Shown: positions 14,520-21,423 of the stretch, piece by piece | Layout: every line of letters starts with the position of its first letter | Numbering within the stretch: the stretch's first letter is position 1 | From: a virus | Reading direction: 5' to 3' (one strand) | IMG/VR virus record: IMGVR_UViG_3300025889_001114 | Location: 1-21,423 of that record | Length of the DNA stretch: 21,423 bases | The notes under the pieces: generated by a model | Databases searched by the model: none | Seen by the model: only the letters and a program-made list of their open reading frames with translations | What the model was told of the DNA's origin: nothing | Made by a program: the position numbers and the translations under genes

Positions 14520-15511
14520 CCGAATAGTCCTGATTTAGAGGCACCCGCCGCCGCGCTAAGACCGGCGATGCCAAGACCCAAGAACTGCTGGGCCGGGGAC
14601 ACCGACGGAGAAGCTGCCGCCGAGATGGTCTGTTGAGTAGAAGGAGCGCCCTTATAGATGTCCGACAGGAACGAAACGCGCTGGTAAGGTTCGTACAACT
14701 GGGCCAATTCGCTCTGACGCTGCGCTTCAAGCTCGGCCTGCTGCTGGGCTTGCTGACGCGCACCCATTTCGTAGACCGCCTGCTGCTCGCGCAGAAGACG
14801 CTCGGAGAGCGTCTCGCCAAGGGCGGACTGTCGCAGGCCGAGCGTTCCAAGCGCCTCGCCGGTCTGAAGTCCCAAAGTTCCAAGCTGCTGACCGGCCTGC
14901 AAGCCAAGAGATCCGATCTGCTGACCGGCCTGCTGACGACGAAGCAGTTCATTCTGTGCCGCCTGCTGGGCCTGAAGGAAGTTCTGCGCCTGCGCCTGTG
15001 CAAGGGCCGCGGCGCGATTACGGTTGATCTCGGCCTCTGAAATGGCCGCACGGCCCCCGCCATACGCACCAGCGCCCGCGGCTTGCAGGCCCACCTGCGA
15101 TGCCTGAATGTTGTAGGCCCGGTTGATCTCGTCCTGAACCGCCTGCTGATAGGGGTTCATGTAGCCCTGAATCATCTCGCCGGTAATCGGACCAGCGCCC
15201 GCGGCCAACATGCCTTGGCCCGTGGCTACGCCGGGCTGAATGTAATCAATGGCCTGCTGCTGTGCGCCCATGATCGGGGCATAGCCCTCGCCCATCGTAA
15301 GGCCCGCTTCTTCCAGATACGGACGATACGCACCGATACCAGCCTCACTAAGACCAAAAGCGGCCTCCTGAAGACCAGATGGAGCCGCTACCTGCTGGGT
15401 CGGCAGGGTGATAGGCTGATCTGCCAGATCCTTGGCAGACTGTAGAAGCCCCAGCTTGAGGGCTTCAATTTCCGGGGCTTCACGTTGAATTATTTCTTGT
15501 GTTTCAGCCAT
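14516..15511 (-). CDS. Gln/Ala-rich internal virion (ejection-type) protein
   Basis: Protein of 331 residues. The central block YMNPYQQAVQDEINR (117-131) followed by QASQVGLQAAGAGAYGGGRAAISEAE (136-161) is characteristic, to my knowledge, of small internal or DNA-injection proteins encoded beside nozzle genes in many aquatic phages. Next comes a long Gln/Ala helix (167-195), three tandem 11-residue repeats (195-227), another Gln-rich coiled-coil-like region (240-272), and the motif FLSDIYKGAPSTQ (281-293) near the end. The C-terminus is Gly/Ala-rich and ends SGLFG. No enzymatic motif. A 1-nt TAATG overlap links it to the 601-residue gene, and its own stop overlaps the next start. Probably ejected with the DNA or lining the tail; inference from composition and context. 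Confidence 0.83.
   Translation of the reverse strand: MAETQEIIQREAPEIEALKLGLLQSAKDLADQPITLPTQQVAAPSGLQEAAFGLSEAGIGAYRPYLEEAGLTMGEGYAPIMGAQQQAIDYIQPGVATGQGMLAAGAGPITGEMIQGYMNPYQQAVQDEINRAYNIQASQVGLQAAGAGAYGGGRAAISEAEINRNRAAALAQAQAQNFLQAQQAAQNELLRRQQAGQQIGSLGLQAGQQLGTLGLQTGEALGTLGLRQSALGETLSERLLREQQAVYEMGARQQAQQQAELEAQRQSELAQLYEPYQRVSFLSDIYKGAPSTQQTISAAASPSVSPAQQFLGLGIAGLSAAAGASKSGLFG
14831..14929 (-). repeat. Three tandem 33-nt / 11-residue repeats inside the Gln/Ala-rich protein
   Basis: Residues 195-227 of the host protein read AGQQIGSLGLQ, AGQQLGTLGLQ, TGEALGTLGLR. The first two are also repeated at DNA level: CTGCTGACCGGCCTGC occurs on the plus strand at 14885-14900 and again at 14918-14933, exactly 33 nt apart. 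The 11-residue period with alternating Gly/Leu and Gln suggests hendecad-type helical packing. This is a site where repeat number could vary between related phages. Confidence 0.85.
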
Positions 15512-17316
15512 TACGCCATCGCCCTTCCGCGCCGCTCAAGGCCACGCATGATACCATACATGTTGTTGATACCGCGATTTAGATCACCGTTACCCGCGCC
15601 CTTGACGGCATTCGTTGTGAATACAAATTCGCCCGGCATTAGCAGGGCACGAACGCTGTCTTCGTTCGGGGTGCCTTCATAAGGCATGATGCCGCCAGTT
15701 CGGCGCGGGTAAACTTCTCCACCTTCTGCCGCACGCATCGGGCCAAACGGATTCTGTAGGCGTTCACGCTGCTGGCGCAGATACTCCTGAAGGCTTGCAA
15801 CCTGCGGGGATTCTGGGAGCCCGTAAGCGCTGGCGACCGTGGTCGGGCCGGTAGCCGAAGTCGGCGTGATGGCCGAACCGGGAAGCGTGTACTTCGTGCC
15901 GCCACCAGCCACGTCGGCGGCCAGAAGTTGTGCGCCGGTCGGGCCGCTCTTCAGGCCAAGAGGGGATTTCTCTTCTTCCGTGGGTTCCGGTGTGTCGAAG
16001 AAACCCAAGGCCGCAGCGCCTGCGGTTCCCGCAGCGGCGAGAGGACCGTAGGTTCGGAAAAAGCCGGGGCTCATTTCGGATTGAACTTTTTTAAGAGCCA
16101 GATCCGGACTAACCCCTTTTTCAAGTAACTTGGCATATTCAGGGGTTTTTACTACGTCTGTTGACGTTGGCCCGGACGGGAAGAACGTATCACCTAGCGT
16201 GGTCAGGGGTTCGTTGACCAGTCTCGTGCCATAATCCTGAACGGCAGCCACAGAGCGGTCAAAGAAATTCGAATCCATCGCCGCACCCGTGTAAATTGGT
16301 TCGCCACCGGGCATACCGGAAGAAAACTTACTGACGTTGATTGGGGGCGTGGGGCCAAAAACTTCGGCCATATTAGGTTGGTATGTACCAATCTGCATCC
16401 CGGGAACGCTAGGAGCCGTTGCCGGGGCAACTGCCACCTGAACAGGCTGGGGCGTTCCCGCAGCAGCAATGGTCTGATCCACCATACTAGGCGGCGTGGC
16501 GGCAATAGTCGGATTGACCACACTGGGCTGCGTGGCGGCACCAAGCTGCTCTGCTGTCGGAGCACTAAACACCGACCCACGCTCAAAGAACGTGTTGGTG
16601 TCCAGCGTCTGACCAACGCGAGCACCAACGGTGTCAAGGTAGCTTCCGGCGTCCATAGCGCGGGATACGTTTTCTCCGAAGGAGCTTCCAGCCGGGCCAC
16701 CAAAGCCCGCGGTTACCGCACCGATACCGCCAGAGATCGCAGCACTGATTGCAGCGTCCTTCAAACTACCACCGTTAATCAGGGTGGCGATGCCCGAACC
16801 AAGCGCCGCGCCCCAAACCGGGCCAAGAACCGCCGTACCAATGATGGGCAGAATAATCGGAGCGGCCTTCTTGAGAACCTTGCCGACGCCCTTAACAACC
16901 TTCTTGACGCCCTTAAAAATCTTGGAAAGGAAGCCAAACTCCATAAGGCCCGTTTCCGGGTTAATCGAGTTAGCCGAAGCACCCACAACATACTGTTCCG
17001 GGTTCTCAATACCCATCTCGCGCAGATGACCAAAGATGGAGTCGCGCAGTTCAGGGTTATTTTCAATAAGCGGGGCAGGAACAACAATCTCACCCGGAGC
17101 CAGATGGGCTACAAACTGGTCGCCGCCGCGGCCATACTTGGCCATGCGGGCGGCCTGCTCCTGAAACTCTGCAATACCGCCGGACTCACCGTAGGTCTTT
17201 CGGGCCTCCTGACGGGCAAGCTCATCATAATCCTCATCGGAAATGATGAAATCGGCAATACCCCCGTCGGGGATGATTACCTCTTCTAGTTCTTGTTCTG
17301 CCGGTAACGCCATCAT
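15511..17316 (-). CDS. Putative membrane-active virion protein with Lys-rich amphipathic helix
   Basis: Protein of 601 residues, no named domain recognised. After an acidic N-terminus comes a small motif YGRGGDQFVAHLAPGEIVVP (61-80) that recurs in shorter form near the end (MPGEFVFTTNAV, 560-571). Residues 128-152 form a strongly cationic amphipathic segment with eight Lys (SKIFKGVKKVVKGVGKVLKK at its core) running directly into a hydrophobic stretch (153-180: IILPIIGTAVLGPVWGAALG) and a second Ala/Gly one (187-208), reminiscent of membrane-disrupting peptides. The rest is a long Pro/Ala/Thr/Val-rich linker, then AAEGGEV (529-535). Context, upstream of other ejection-type genes, suggests a protein that inserts into or crosses the host envelope. 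Double ATG start overlaps the upstream stop; GGAGCAGG is the ribosome site. Function inferred. Confidence 0.83.
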   Translation of the reverse strand: MMALPAEQELEEVIIPDGGIADFIISDEDYDELARQEARKTYGESGGIAEFQEQAARMAKYGRGGDQFVAHLAPGEIVVPAPLIENNPELRDSIFGHLREMGIENPEQYVVGASANSINPETGLMEFGFLSKIFKGVKKVVKGVGKVLKKAAPIILPIIGTAVLGPVWGAALGSGIATLINGGSLKDAAISAAISGGIGAVTAGFGGPAGSSFGENVSRAMDAGSYLDTVGARVGQTLDTNTFFERGSVFSAPTAEQLGAATQPSVVNPTIAATPPSMVDQTIAAAGTPQPVQVAVAPATAPSVPGMQIGTYQPNMAEVFGPTPPINVSKFSSGMPGGEPIYTGAAMDSNFFDRSVAAVQDYGTRLVNEPLTTLGDTFFPSGPTSTDVVKTPEYAKLLEKGVSPDLALKKVQSEMSPGFFRTYGPLAAAGTAGAAALGFFDTPEPTEEEKSPLGLKSGPTGAQLLAADVAGGGTKYTLPGSAITPTSATGPTTVASAYGLPESPQVASLQEYLRQQRERLQNPFGPMRAAEGGEVYPRRTGGIMPYEGTPNEDSVRALLMPGEFVFTTNAVKGAGNGDLNRGINNMYGIMRGLERRGRAMA

Positions 17317-17546
17317 CCTGCTCCGCCGCCTAAAGCTTCAGGCACTGTTACTTGTATGAATATACTTTTTTCTTCGCTGCCAGTCCACGCATTACCGCAA
17401 GACGGACAATTTCCGCTAGGATAGCTGAGAATTTCCTCCGGCGTATCCACTAGGTTATCACAAGAAGCGCATTTCACCGCTTCACGAGACGTAGACGGGC
17501 TCCAACGAGAGCCGTCACCCATCACAATTACATCAGAATCGGACAT
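17313..17546 (-). CDS. 77-residue zinc-ribbon protein
   Basis: Small protein with two CxxC knuckles, CASC (26-29) and CPSC (47-50), separated by 17 residues, which is the geometry of a rubredoxin-like zinc ribbon. The flanks are MSDSDVIVMGDGSRWSPS at the N-terminus and a short beta-like SIFIQVTVPE at the C-terminus. No family beyond zinc ribbon can be named. It sits in the late operon, 9 nt after the 98-residue gene and overlapping the 601-residue gene by ATGA, so it is expressed with virion proteins. It could be a minor structural subunit, an assembly factor or a regulator; the sequence does not decide. Confidence 0.82.
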   Translation of the reverse strand: MSDSDVIVMGDGSRWSPSTSREAVKCASCDNLVDTPEEILSYPSGNCPSCGNAWTGSEEKSIFIQVTVPEALGGGAG

Positions 17547-17555
17547 TTAGAGCAC

Positions 17556-17852
17556 CTATGGGGTCAATACTGCAACAGAACCCACCGCGCCGGTGCCGCT
17601 GGATCCCGCCACATGCGGGTTAGAAAGCCTAGAAATCTTAACAAAACCATCCACTTCGAACAGAGCGCCCTGCTCCAAGCCTACATCGTTCGTCGGAAGC
17701 GCCGTAAACGTGCCCACGGTAGCCCGCATCTCACCCGGCTGCTGCTCTTGGATAATGTACGTCGTTAACAAACGCACCATATCCGAGAAATATGTGCTGT
17801 TATACGTGTCCGGCGGGACCGCAAAGCGAGGTGGGACAAGACCGCGGGGCAT
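17556..17852 (-). CDS. Small hypothetical virion protein, 98 residues
   Basis: No domain recognised. N-terminus is Pro-rich (PRGLVPPRFAVPPDTYN), followed by one helix (YFSDMVRLLTTYIIQEQQ, about 21-38) and then beta-type segments (GTFTALPTN, ALFEVDGFVKISRL) with a Ser/Gly/Ala tail. The layout (helix then small beta domain) fits a minor head-tail or tail component. Its ATG overlaps the stop of the gp10-like gene by one base (TGATG), so it is translationally coupled to it, and the conserved pairing of a small protein with the stabilisation protein is suggestive. Function unknown. Confidence 0.78.
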   Translation of the reverse strand: MPRGLVPPRFAVPPDTYNSTYFSDMVRLLTTYIIQEQQPGEMRATVGTFTALPTNDVGLEQGALFEVDGFVKISRLSNPHVAGSSGTGAVGSVAVLTP

Positions 17853-19669
17853 CAGCGTGCTCCATCCGGTCGAACATCAAGCCGTGGCGAACCTAGACGC
17901 CATGCGACACCGAGCCCGTCGCTCTCGACGCGGAGACCAAAGGAGCGGCCTCGGGCTCGGATATTGTTTTGCGTTGCAGATTCCCCCACGGTGGTAGCCG
18001 TAGAGCTTGTGTAACCCGTACCGGGGAACCGTTCTGTCTTAATCGTAAAGGTCGCCTGCGGCAGAGCCATGTCGCTCGAATTAGCAAAGCTGATGTCAGG
18101 TATCAAACGCCGGGCAAATACGAATTTATCACCTTCCCCTATGTCTACGGGGCTAGACTCAATATATGCGGTAAAGGCCGACCCGTCGTCATCTGTACCT
18201 ATTTCGTGGTTGTAGAGATAGCCGTTGTTGAAGCCCGCAACAGGGTACTCTTTCAATCCTCGATCCAACCAACAATCACGGCCCAGATTACCGAAGTACC
18301 AGATGTTCTGTTCGTAATTGAAGGTGACGTACTTGTCGTTGTCGTCTGAGCTTGCAGACGGATAAAACCACGTGATTTCACCAAAAGAAGTGTTGGCGCA
18401 GGCAAACACCTTTTCAGCCTGCGTATCGTTAAAGTCGCGGAACACCGTGTCGCGGACCGTACACGGCAGCGCTTTAACCTGACCATCGTAGAGATAGAAC
18501 CGATTGCGGCCCATCCAGAATACCGCGTCGTTAAGCGCAACCGCGGCATTCGGACCAATAATGGTGGTGCCCGCACTGATCTGGGTCAGCCCAAAGGTAA
18601 ACGGTGCGCCAATAAACTGCATCGAATGCACAGATGAGTCCGTGATGATGACAATCTCACGTCGTGTCTCAATGGCCTGAACAATCTCAGTGCCACTGCC
18701 CACGATCAAGTCACCCGCTGTATTCTCCGCCGTCGCCGCCCAATCTGTGGCGTTTTCCTGATCGCTAAAGCGGATCAAGAGCTTGTCTTGCACAGAGCTA
18801 CCCTCGGGGTTACAGCCGAAAGCGACGACATGACGGTCACGGTCAGATACCAGTACCTGACGAGCCACCGTCGGTGCCGAAGACCCCAAGCTGGAAAGGG
18901 TTACCGCACGAGCCGAAAAACCGCCGGTGTAATCCCAGTAGTAAACACCTGCGTCTCGGATATTGAAGACGAGATCCTCGCCGAAGTTGTCCTGCTTCCA
19001 GATACGGATAGAGCCGCCACCGGCTACCGTGGTAGCTGCCGAGCCCCACGTGCCACGGCTCCATGTTCCTGCACCCCAACCTGTACCGGGGACCACGGTG
19101 TCCAAGCCCACGTTAATCTGGTAAGCCGCAACTACCGCACCGCCGCCATTTCCGGTGTCCGAACCGTCCGCGGTCACAGAAACCGTAATCGTATAGGTGT
19201 TGTCGTTTGGAACCGTCTGGATCTCGTATTCCTGATTAAGGATCTCCGCCGTCACATTGCCGCCAAGGCTCACGGCGTCACTAAATGTAACGTAATCGCC
19301 AGCGATGGCCCCGTGTGCCGCATCCGTAACGGTTATGGTCGAGGAACTGGCGGTGGCGGAGAAGGTAGCGGCATTCGTTGTTGTGGAACGAAGGGGCGTG
19401 ATGTCGTTATACCCAAAGCCCTCTTCGACATAAAACTTCTTGTTGGTGCCGACGCCCATGAGCTCATTGCCATCTCCGGCACGCCAAGCGTGTAGAGAGC
19501 GGGGCGTTCCAACAATGGTATTGCTGCTGTATTTCTGCCAGCCGCCAATCTTTTCTGGGAACCCGAACCGGAATCGCACCTTGTCACAGTCGTTCCACCC
19601 GCCCTCGTTAGAATAGGCAGTGGTTTCTGTGTTCACACCCGGCTGAAACTGGAGCTTCGTCAGGGTCAT
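17852..19669 (-). CDS. Packaged-DNA stabilisation/tail nozzle protein, P22 gp10-like
   Basis: Structural protein of 605 residues, probably part of the tail hub that closes the portal after DNA packaging. The N-terminus reads LQFQPGVNTETTAYSNEGGW, then DKVRFRFGFPEKIGGWQKY (29-47), a signature I associate with the P22 gp10/phage stabilisation family found in many podovirus-type phages. An Ig-like or beta insertion rich in Thr/Ser/Gly lies at about 97-180 (SATASSSTITVTDAAHGAIAG region), then a beta-propeller-like series of short strands with Trp/Gly turns (for example FWMGRNRFYLYDGQVKALPC, and DKYVTFNYEQNIWYFG), and a C-terminal beta region. Length is in the range of such proteins (P22 gp10 is 472 residues; this one has the insertion). 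Spacing to the upstream gene is 8 nt. Family call by recognition, not by search. Confidence 0.78.
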   Translation of the reverse strand: MTLTKLQFQPGVNTETTAYSNEGGWNDCDKVRFRFGFPEKIGGWQKYSSNTIVGTPRSLHAWRAGDGNELMGVGTNKKFYVEEGFGYNDITPLRSTTTNAATFSATASSSTITVTDAAHGAIAGDYVTFSDAVSLGGNVTAEILNQEYEIQTVPNDNTYTITVSVTADGSDTGNGGGAVVAAYQINVGLDTVVPGTGWGAGTWSRGTWGSAATTVAGGGSIRIWKQDNFGEDLVFNIRDAGVYYWDYTGGFSARAVTLSSLGSSAPTVARQVLVSDRDRHVVAFGCNPEGSSVQDKLLIRFSDQENATDWAATAENTAGDLIVGSGTEIVQAIETRREIVIITDSSVHSMQFIGAPFTFGLTQISAGTTIIGPNAAVALNDAVFWMGRNRFYLYDGQVKALPCTVRDTVFRDFNDTQAEKVFACANTSFGEITWFYPSASSDDNDKYVTFNYEQNIWYFGNLGRDCWLDRGLKEYPVAGFNNGYLYNHEIGTDDDGSAFTAYIESSPVDIGEGDKFVFARRLIPDISFANSSDMALPQATFTIKTERFPGTGYTSSTATTVGESATQNNIRARGRSFGLRVESDGLGVAWRLGSPRLDVRPDGAR

Positions 19670-19677
19670 CGACGTTC

Positions 19678-20247
19678 CTAGATGGCGTCGGGCCAGTTGT
19701 AGATCGGTGCATTACCCGTAGGGTTGCCGTCTGCGTCAGTCGGGACGACGAACAAAGCCTTGAAAGCATCAAGATCAGCACATGCTGCGATCTGGCCCTC
19801 GATGGTTCCCGCCGCCAAGCGAACTTCATCGCGGTACGTCTGGATTTCAGTCGGAACCGCAATACCCGTGTCCACCTTACGAACGTATGCCCAGTCCGTC
19901 TGCGACAAGAGGCTACCCTGCGTCGCCTTGGTCTGCGCGATGTACTGCGACTTCAGCCCCGGCGTTACGATCTGCACACCGTCAGCGTCAAGCAGCGGGT
20001 CGCCGTTCTCGTCAACCTCGTTGCGGTCCTCCAGTTCACGCGGCGTAGAAGTGTACGCACCTGTGATGTCCGGGCCCGTAACCCAGTAGAACCGCTCGTC
20101 AGGCTTGGCTTCGACCGTGACTTCCACGAGGCCAATGCTGGCCTTATAGCTGGCTTCATAGGTTCCCCACGAAGCAGGGTGCTTGACGCCGTTATCGTCG
20201 ATAAATGAGCGTCCCTCGCGGATCACTCGACCGTTCAAAGTCCACAT
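19678..20247 (-). CDS. Tail-fibre-assembly-like protein
   Basis: Protein of 189 residues. The C-terminal half (about 115-170: DWAYVRKVDTGIAVPTEI then YRDEVRLAAGTIEGQI) follows the pattern seen in phage tail-fibre assembly chaperones, where a TDW..x.R...G..VP..v..YR..vR motif is followed by a helix; here the protein is also next to the fibre-like gene, as those chaperones usually are. The N-terminal half (NGRVIREGRSFIDDNGVKHP, then a beta stretch with WVTGPDITGAY) is a small beta domain of the kind that carries short peptides in such chaperones. AGGAG ribosome site 8 nt before the ATG; 9 nt after the fibre-like gene. It could alternatively be a minor tail component. Motif-level assignment only. 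Confidence 0.62.
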   Translation of the reverse strand: MWTLNGRVIREGRSFIDDNGVKHPASWGTYEASYKASIGLVEVTVEAKPDERFYWVTGPDITGAYTSTPRELEDRNEVDENGDPLLDADGVQIVTPGLKSQYIAQTKATQGSLLSQTDWAYVRKVDTGIAVPTEIQTYRDEVRLAAGTIEGQIAACADLDAFKALFVVPTDADGNPTGNAPIYNWPDAI

Positions 20248-20256
20248 GTCTTTCTC

Positions 20257-21423
20257 CTATCGAGCCGGGACGGGGGCGACATCAGCGCCGCCAAAGGGGT
20301 GTTCTGCAAAGGCCATGAAGATGTAAGTGCTTCCTGATCCATTTACTCCGCCATCACTAGCGCGAAGTTTAAAACCGTTGGACAAGAAATCATGTATCGT
20401 AGAAGTAATGTCACCGGTGGTATTGTCTGGATAAAGCCTAAGATTTGTCACGTTGTATGAATTGCGACTACTGTCAACTATTACCCAGTTATCGGCAGTG
20501 TTGGTACGCTTCACCAGTACAAAAGCAGGTCTGAGACCGCACCAGACAAACGGACCCGCTGTTGAGCCGTTGCCGGTGTAGGTGCCGAATCGGCTATACC
20601 CAGCGATTTCGGCCCAGCAAAAAGCAACATACGTTCTGCCACTGCCGTTGACGTTGGGATCAGTTCCAACAGTAAATGTGGTGGACGATCCTCCGATAAT
20701 CTGGGTGCTGCCTGTACTAGTGGCGGCTTCAGTGTCGTTAAGTTTTAGTTTTTCGGTAAATGCGGTGACGCCTGTTTCCCAGTTAGAAACAAGTTTATGG
20801 TCTCCATTTGAGACGGGAAACACTATTACTATAGATGGCGTTACCCCAAGACCATGCCCGATTGTTTGACTGGCGCTTCCATTACCAGTATACCCAACAA
20901 CAGAAAAGCCTGAAGTTGTGTTTGCCGACACCGTTGAAGTTATGTCACCATCAGTATTACTTCCGGTGCTGTTACTTGCTAACCACTGCCACGCAACTGC
21001 GGTAATTCCAGATTGGTTGACGTTGTTCCAAGGTCCTAACGTAAAACCGTCAGCGTCAAAACTAGTTACCCCCTCCGTCGTCTGAACAGCACTGTTCGTA
21101 TTGTTAACATAATGCTGATAACCATTATATGAACCGTTAACAATGTCTGCTGCAATGTGATTGTCAGTTTTATTGCGTTGCTTAATCCAGACAAAATCAG
21201 GCTGGAAAGTACTGTTTCCGGTCTGGTTTACTTCGAGCGTAGAACCTGTTCCTGTGAACAGCGTCTGCTGAAAATACGCCGAGCCGTCAGCGATTGCAGG
21301 TGTGGCATAGGTGTCCTGCACAGCACCAACATAGGTAAAGCCAGTCGGCACAGTGCCGGTCGCTTCGCTTTCTTCAAGTAGCGTGATCTTTGTGCTGCTC
21401 CGTGAGCATAGTGCAAAGTTGTA
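20257..21423 (-). CDS. Tail-fibre/adhesin-like beta protein with three internal repeats (DUF7483-like), 5' end cut by window edge
   Basis: At least 388 residues; the frame is open through the right edge (first visible residues YNFALCSRSS), so the true start lies outside. A GTG at 21351 is in frame but has no good ribosome site and the sequence upstream reads on smoothly, so it is not taken as the start. Three tandem units of about 105 residues can be seen, each starting near a TGN(G)S turn, followed by P-x-F/I-V-hydrophobic, an N-x-x-D-N/H type stretch, then a Gly/Asn-rich part ending in aromatic strands. I associate this with the DUF7483 family of marine phage fibre-like proteins, but that name is from memory. 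It is Asn/Thr/Ser/Gly-rich with almost no Lys. Sampled rows are 37-43% G+C, well below the rest of the operon, consistent with module exchange. Confidence 0.75.
   Translation of the reverse strand, partial: YNFALCSRSSTKITLLEESEATGTVPTGFTYVGAVQDTYATPAIADGSAYFQQTLFTGTGSTLEVNQTGNSTFQPDFVWIKQRNKTDNHIAADIVNGSYNGYQHYVNNTNSAVQTTEGVTSFDADGFTLGPWNNVNQSGITAVAWQWLASNSTGSNTDGDITSTVSANTTSGFSVVGYTGNGSASQTIGHGLGVTPSIVIVFPVSNGDHKLVSNWETGVTAFTEKLKLNDTEAATSTGSTQIIGGSSTTFTVGTDPNVNGSGRTYVAFCWAEIAGYSRFGTYTGNGSTAGPFVWCGLRPAFVLVKRTNTADNWVIVDSSRNSYNVTNLRLYPDNTTGDITSTIHDFLSNGFKLRASDGGVNGSGSTYIFMAFAEHPFGGADVAPVPAR
20293..21231 (-). repeat. Three ~105-residue tandem repeats in the fibre-like gene
   Basis: Unit 1 (about 20977-21231) begins VNQTGNSTFQPDFVWIKQRN; unit 2 (about 20605-20910) begins FSVVGYTGNGSASQTIGHGL; unit 3 (about 20293-20595) begins SRFGTYTGNGSTAGPFVWCG. 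GDITST precedes the second-half strand in two of them. They are diverged at DNA level, so the duplication is old. Suggests a stacked beta-domain fibre or adhesin. Confidence 0.65.

Noticed and set aside
14479-15069. Leftward 196-codon open frame overlapping the Gln/Ala-rich protein gene
   Set aside because: Arg/Ser-rich frameshift shadow of the 14516-15511 gene.
16378-17289. Long rightward open frame (303 codons) opposite the 601-residue gene
   Set aside because: Translation is Arg/Asn/Gly-rich with no motif, no ribosome site, and lies wholly antisense to a well supported coding frame; a shadow of codon bias.
18788-19495. Rightward open frame (235 codons) opposite the gp10-like gene
   Set aside because: Antisense shadow with Arg/Cys/His-rich composition; the leftward frame carries recognisable family sequence across the same bases.
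1-21423. CRISPR arrays, tRNA genes, integrase/attachment sites, insertion sequences
   Set aside because: I looked for spaced direct repeats, tRNA-like cloverleaf arms and transposase or integrase motifs and saw none; the only tandem repeats are within coding regions.

Overview
The window looks like part of a lytic tailed-phage genome (Caudoviricetes), most likely a podovirus-type phage of a Gram-negative host. The protein style resembles uncultured marine/aquatic phages. Grounds for this: almost every base is coding, genes overlap by 1-17 nt, there are two opposed transcription units, a P22 gp10-like stabilisation/nozzle protein, several large Ala/Gln/Gly-rich ejection-type proteins, and a HlyC-type acyltransferase, which needs Gram-negative-style acyl-ACP. 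Host assignment is inference. No rRNA, tRNA, CRISPR, integrase or insertion sequence was seen.

Left part (1-4549, leftward): a replication/early operon read from right to left. It holds a coiled-coil protein, an ssDNA-binding-like protein with an SSB-style acidic VPF tail, an archaeo-eukaryotic-type primase (AEP), a 59-residue stand-alone sigma-region-4-like HTH protein, and a UvrD/Rep-like SF1 helicase cut by the left edge. A roughly 100-bp divergent region (4550-4646) appears to carry back-to-back promoters sharing one AT-rich -10 core. Rightward from it runs a lone SNF2-type SF2 helicase (4647-6092), which meets the late operon tail-to-tail with an 8-nt overlap.

Right part (6085-21423, leftward): a late virion operon, again read right to left. 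It contains a repeat-built tail-fibre-like protein cut by the right edge, a tail-fibre-assembly-like protein, a gp10-like stabilisation protein, two small proteins (one a zinc ribbon), and then a run of candidate ejection/internal virion proteins of 601, 331, 331, 610 and 1457 residues. It ends with a 151-residue HlyC/RTX-toxin-activating lysine acyltransferase homologue and a 266-residue glycine/alanine-rich protein. Neighbouring genes overlap by ATGA/TAATG junctions or sit within 10 nt, so translational coupling is likely throughout.

The most notable idea is that this phage may fatty-acylate one of its own ejection proteins. The acyltransferase is start-stop coupled to the 1457-residue protein and lies in an operon that also encodes a protein with a Lys-rich amphipathic helix followed by a hydrophobic hairpin. 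Terminase, portal, major capsid and DNA polymerase genes were not found and presumably lie outside the window.
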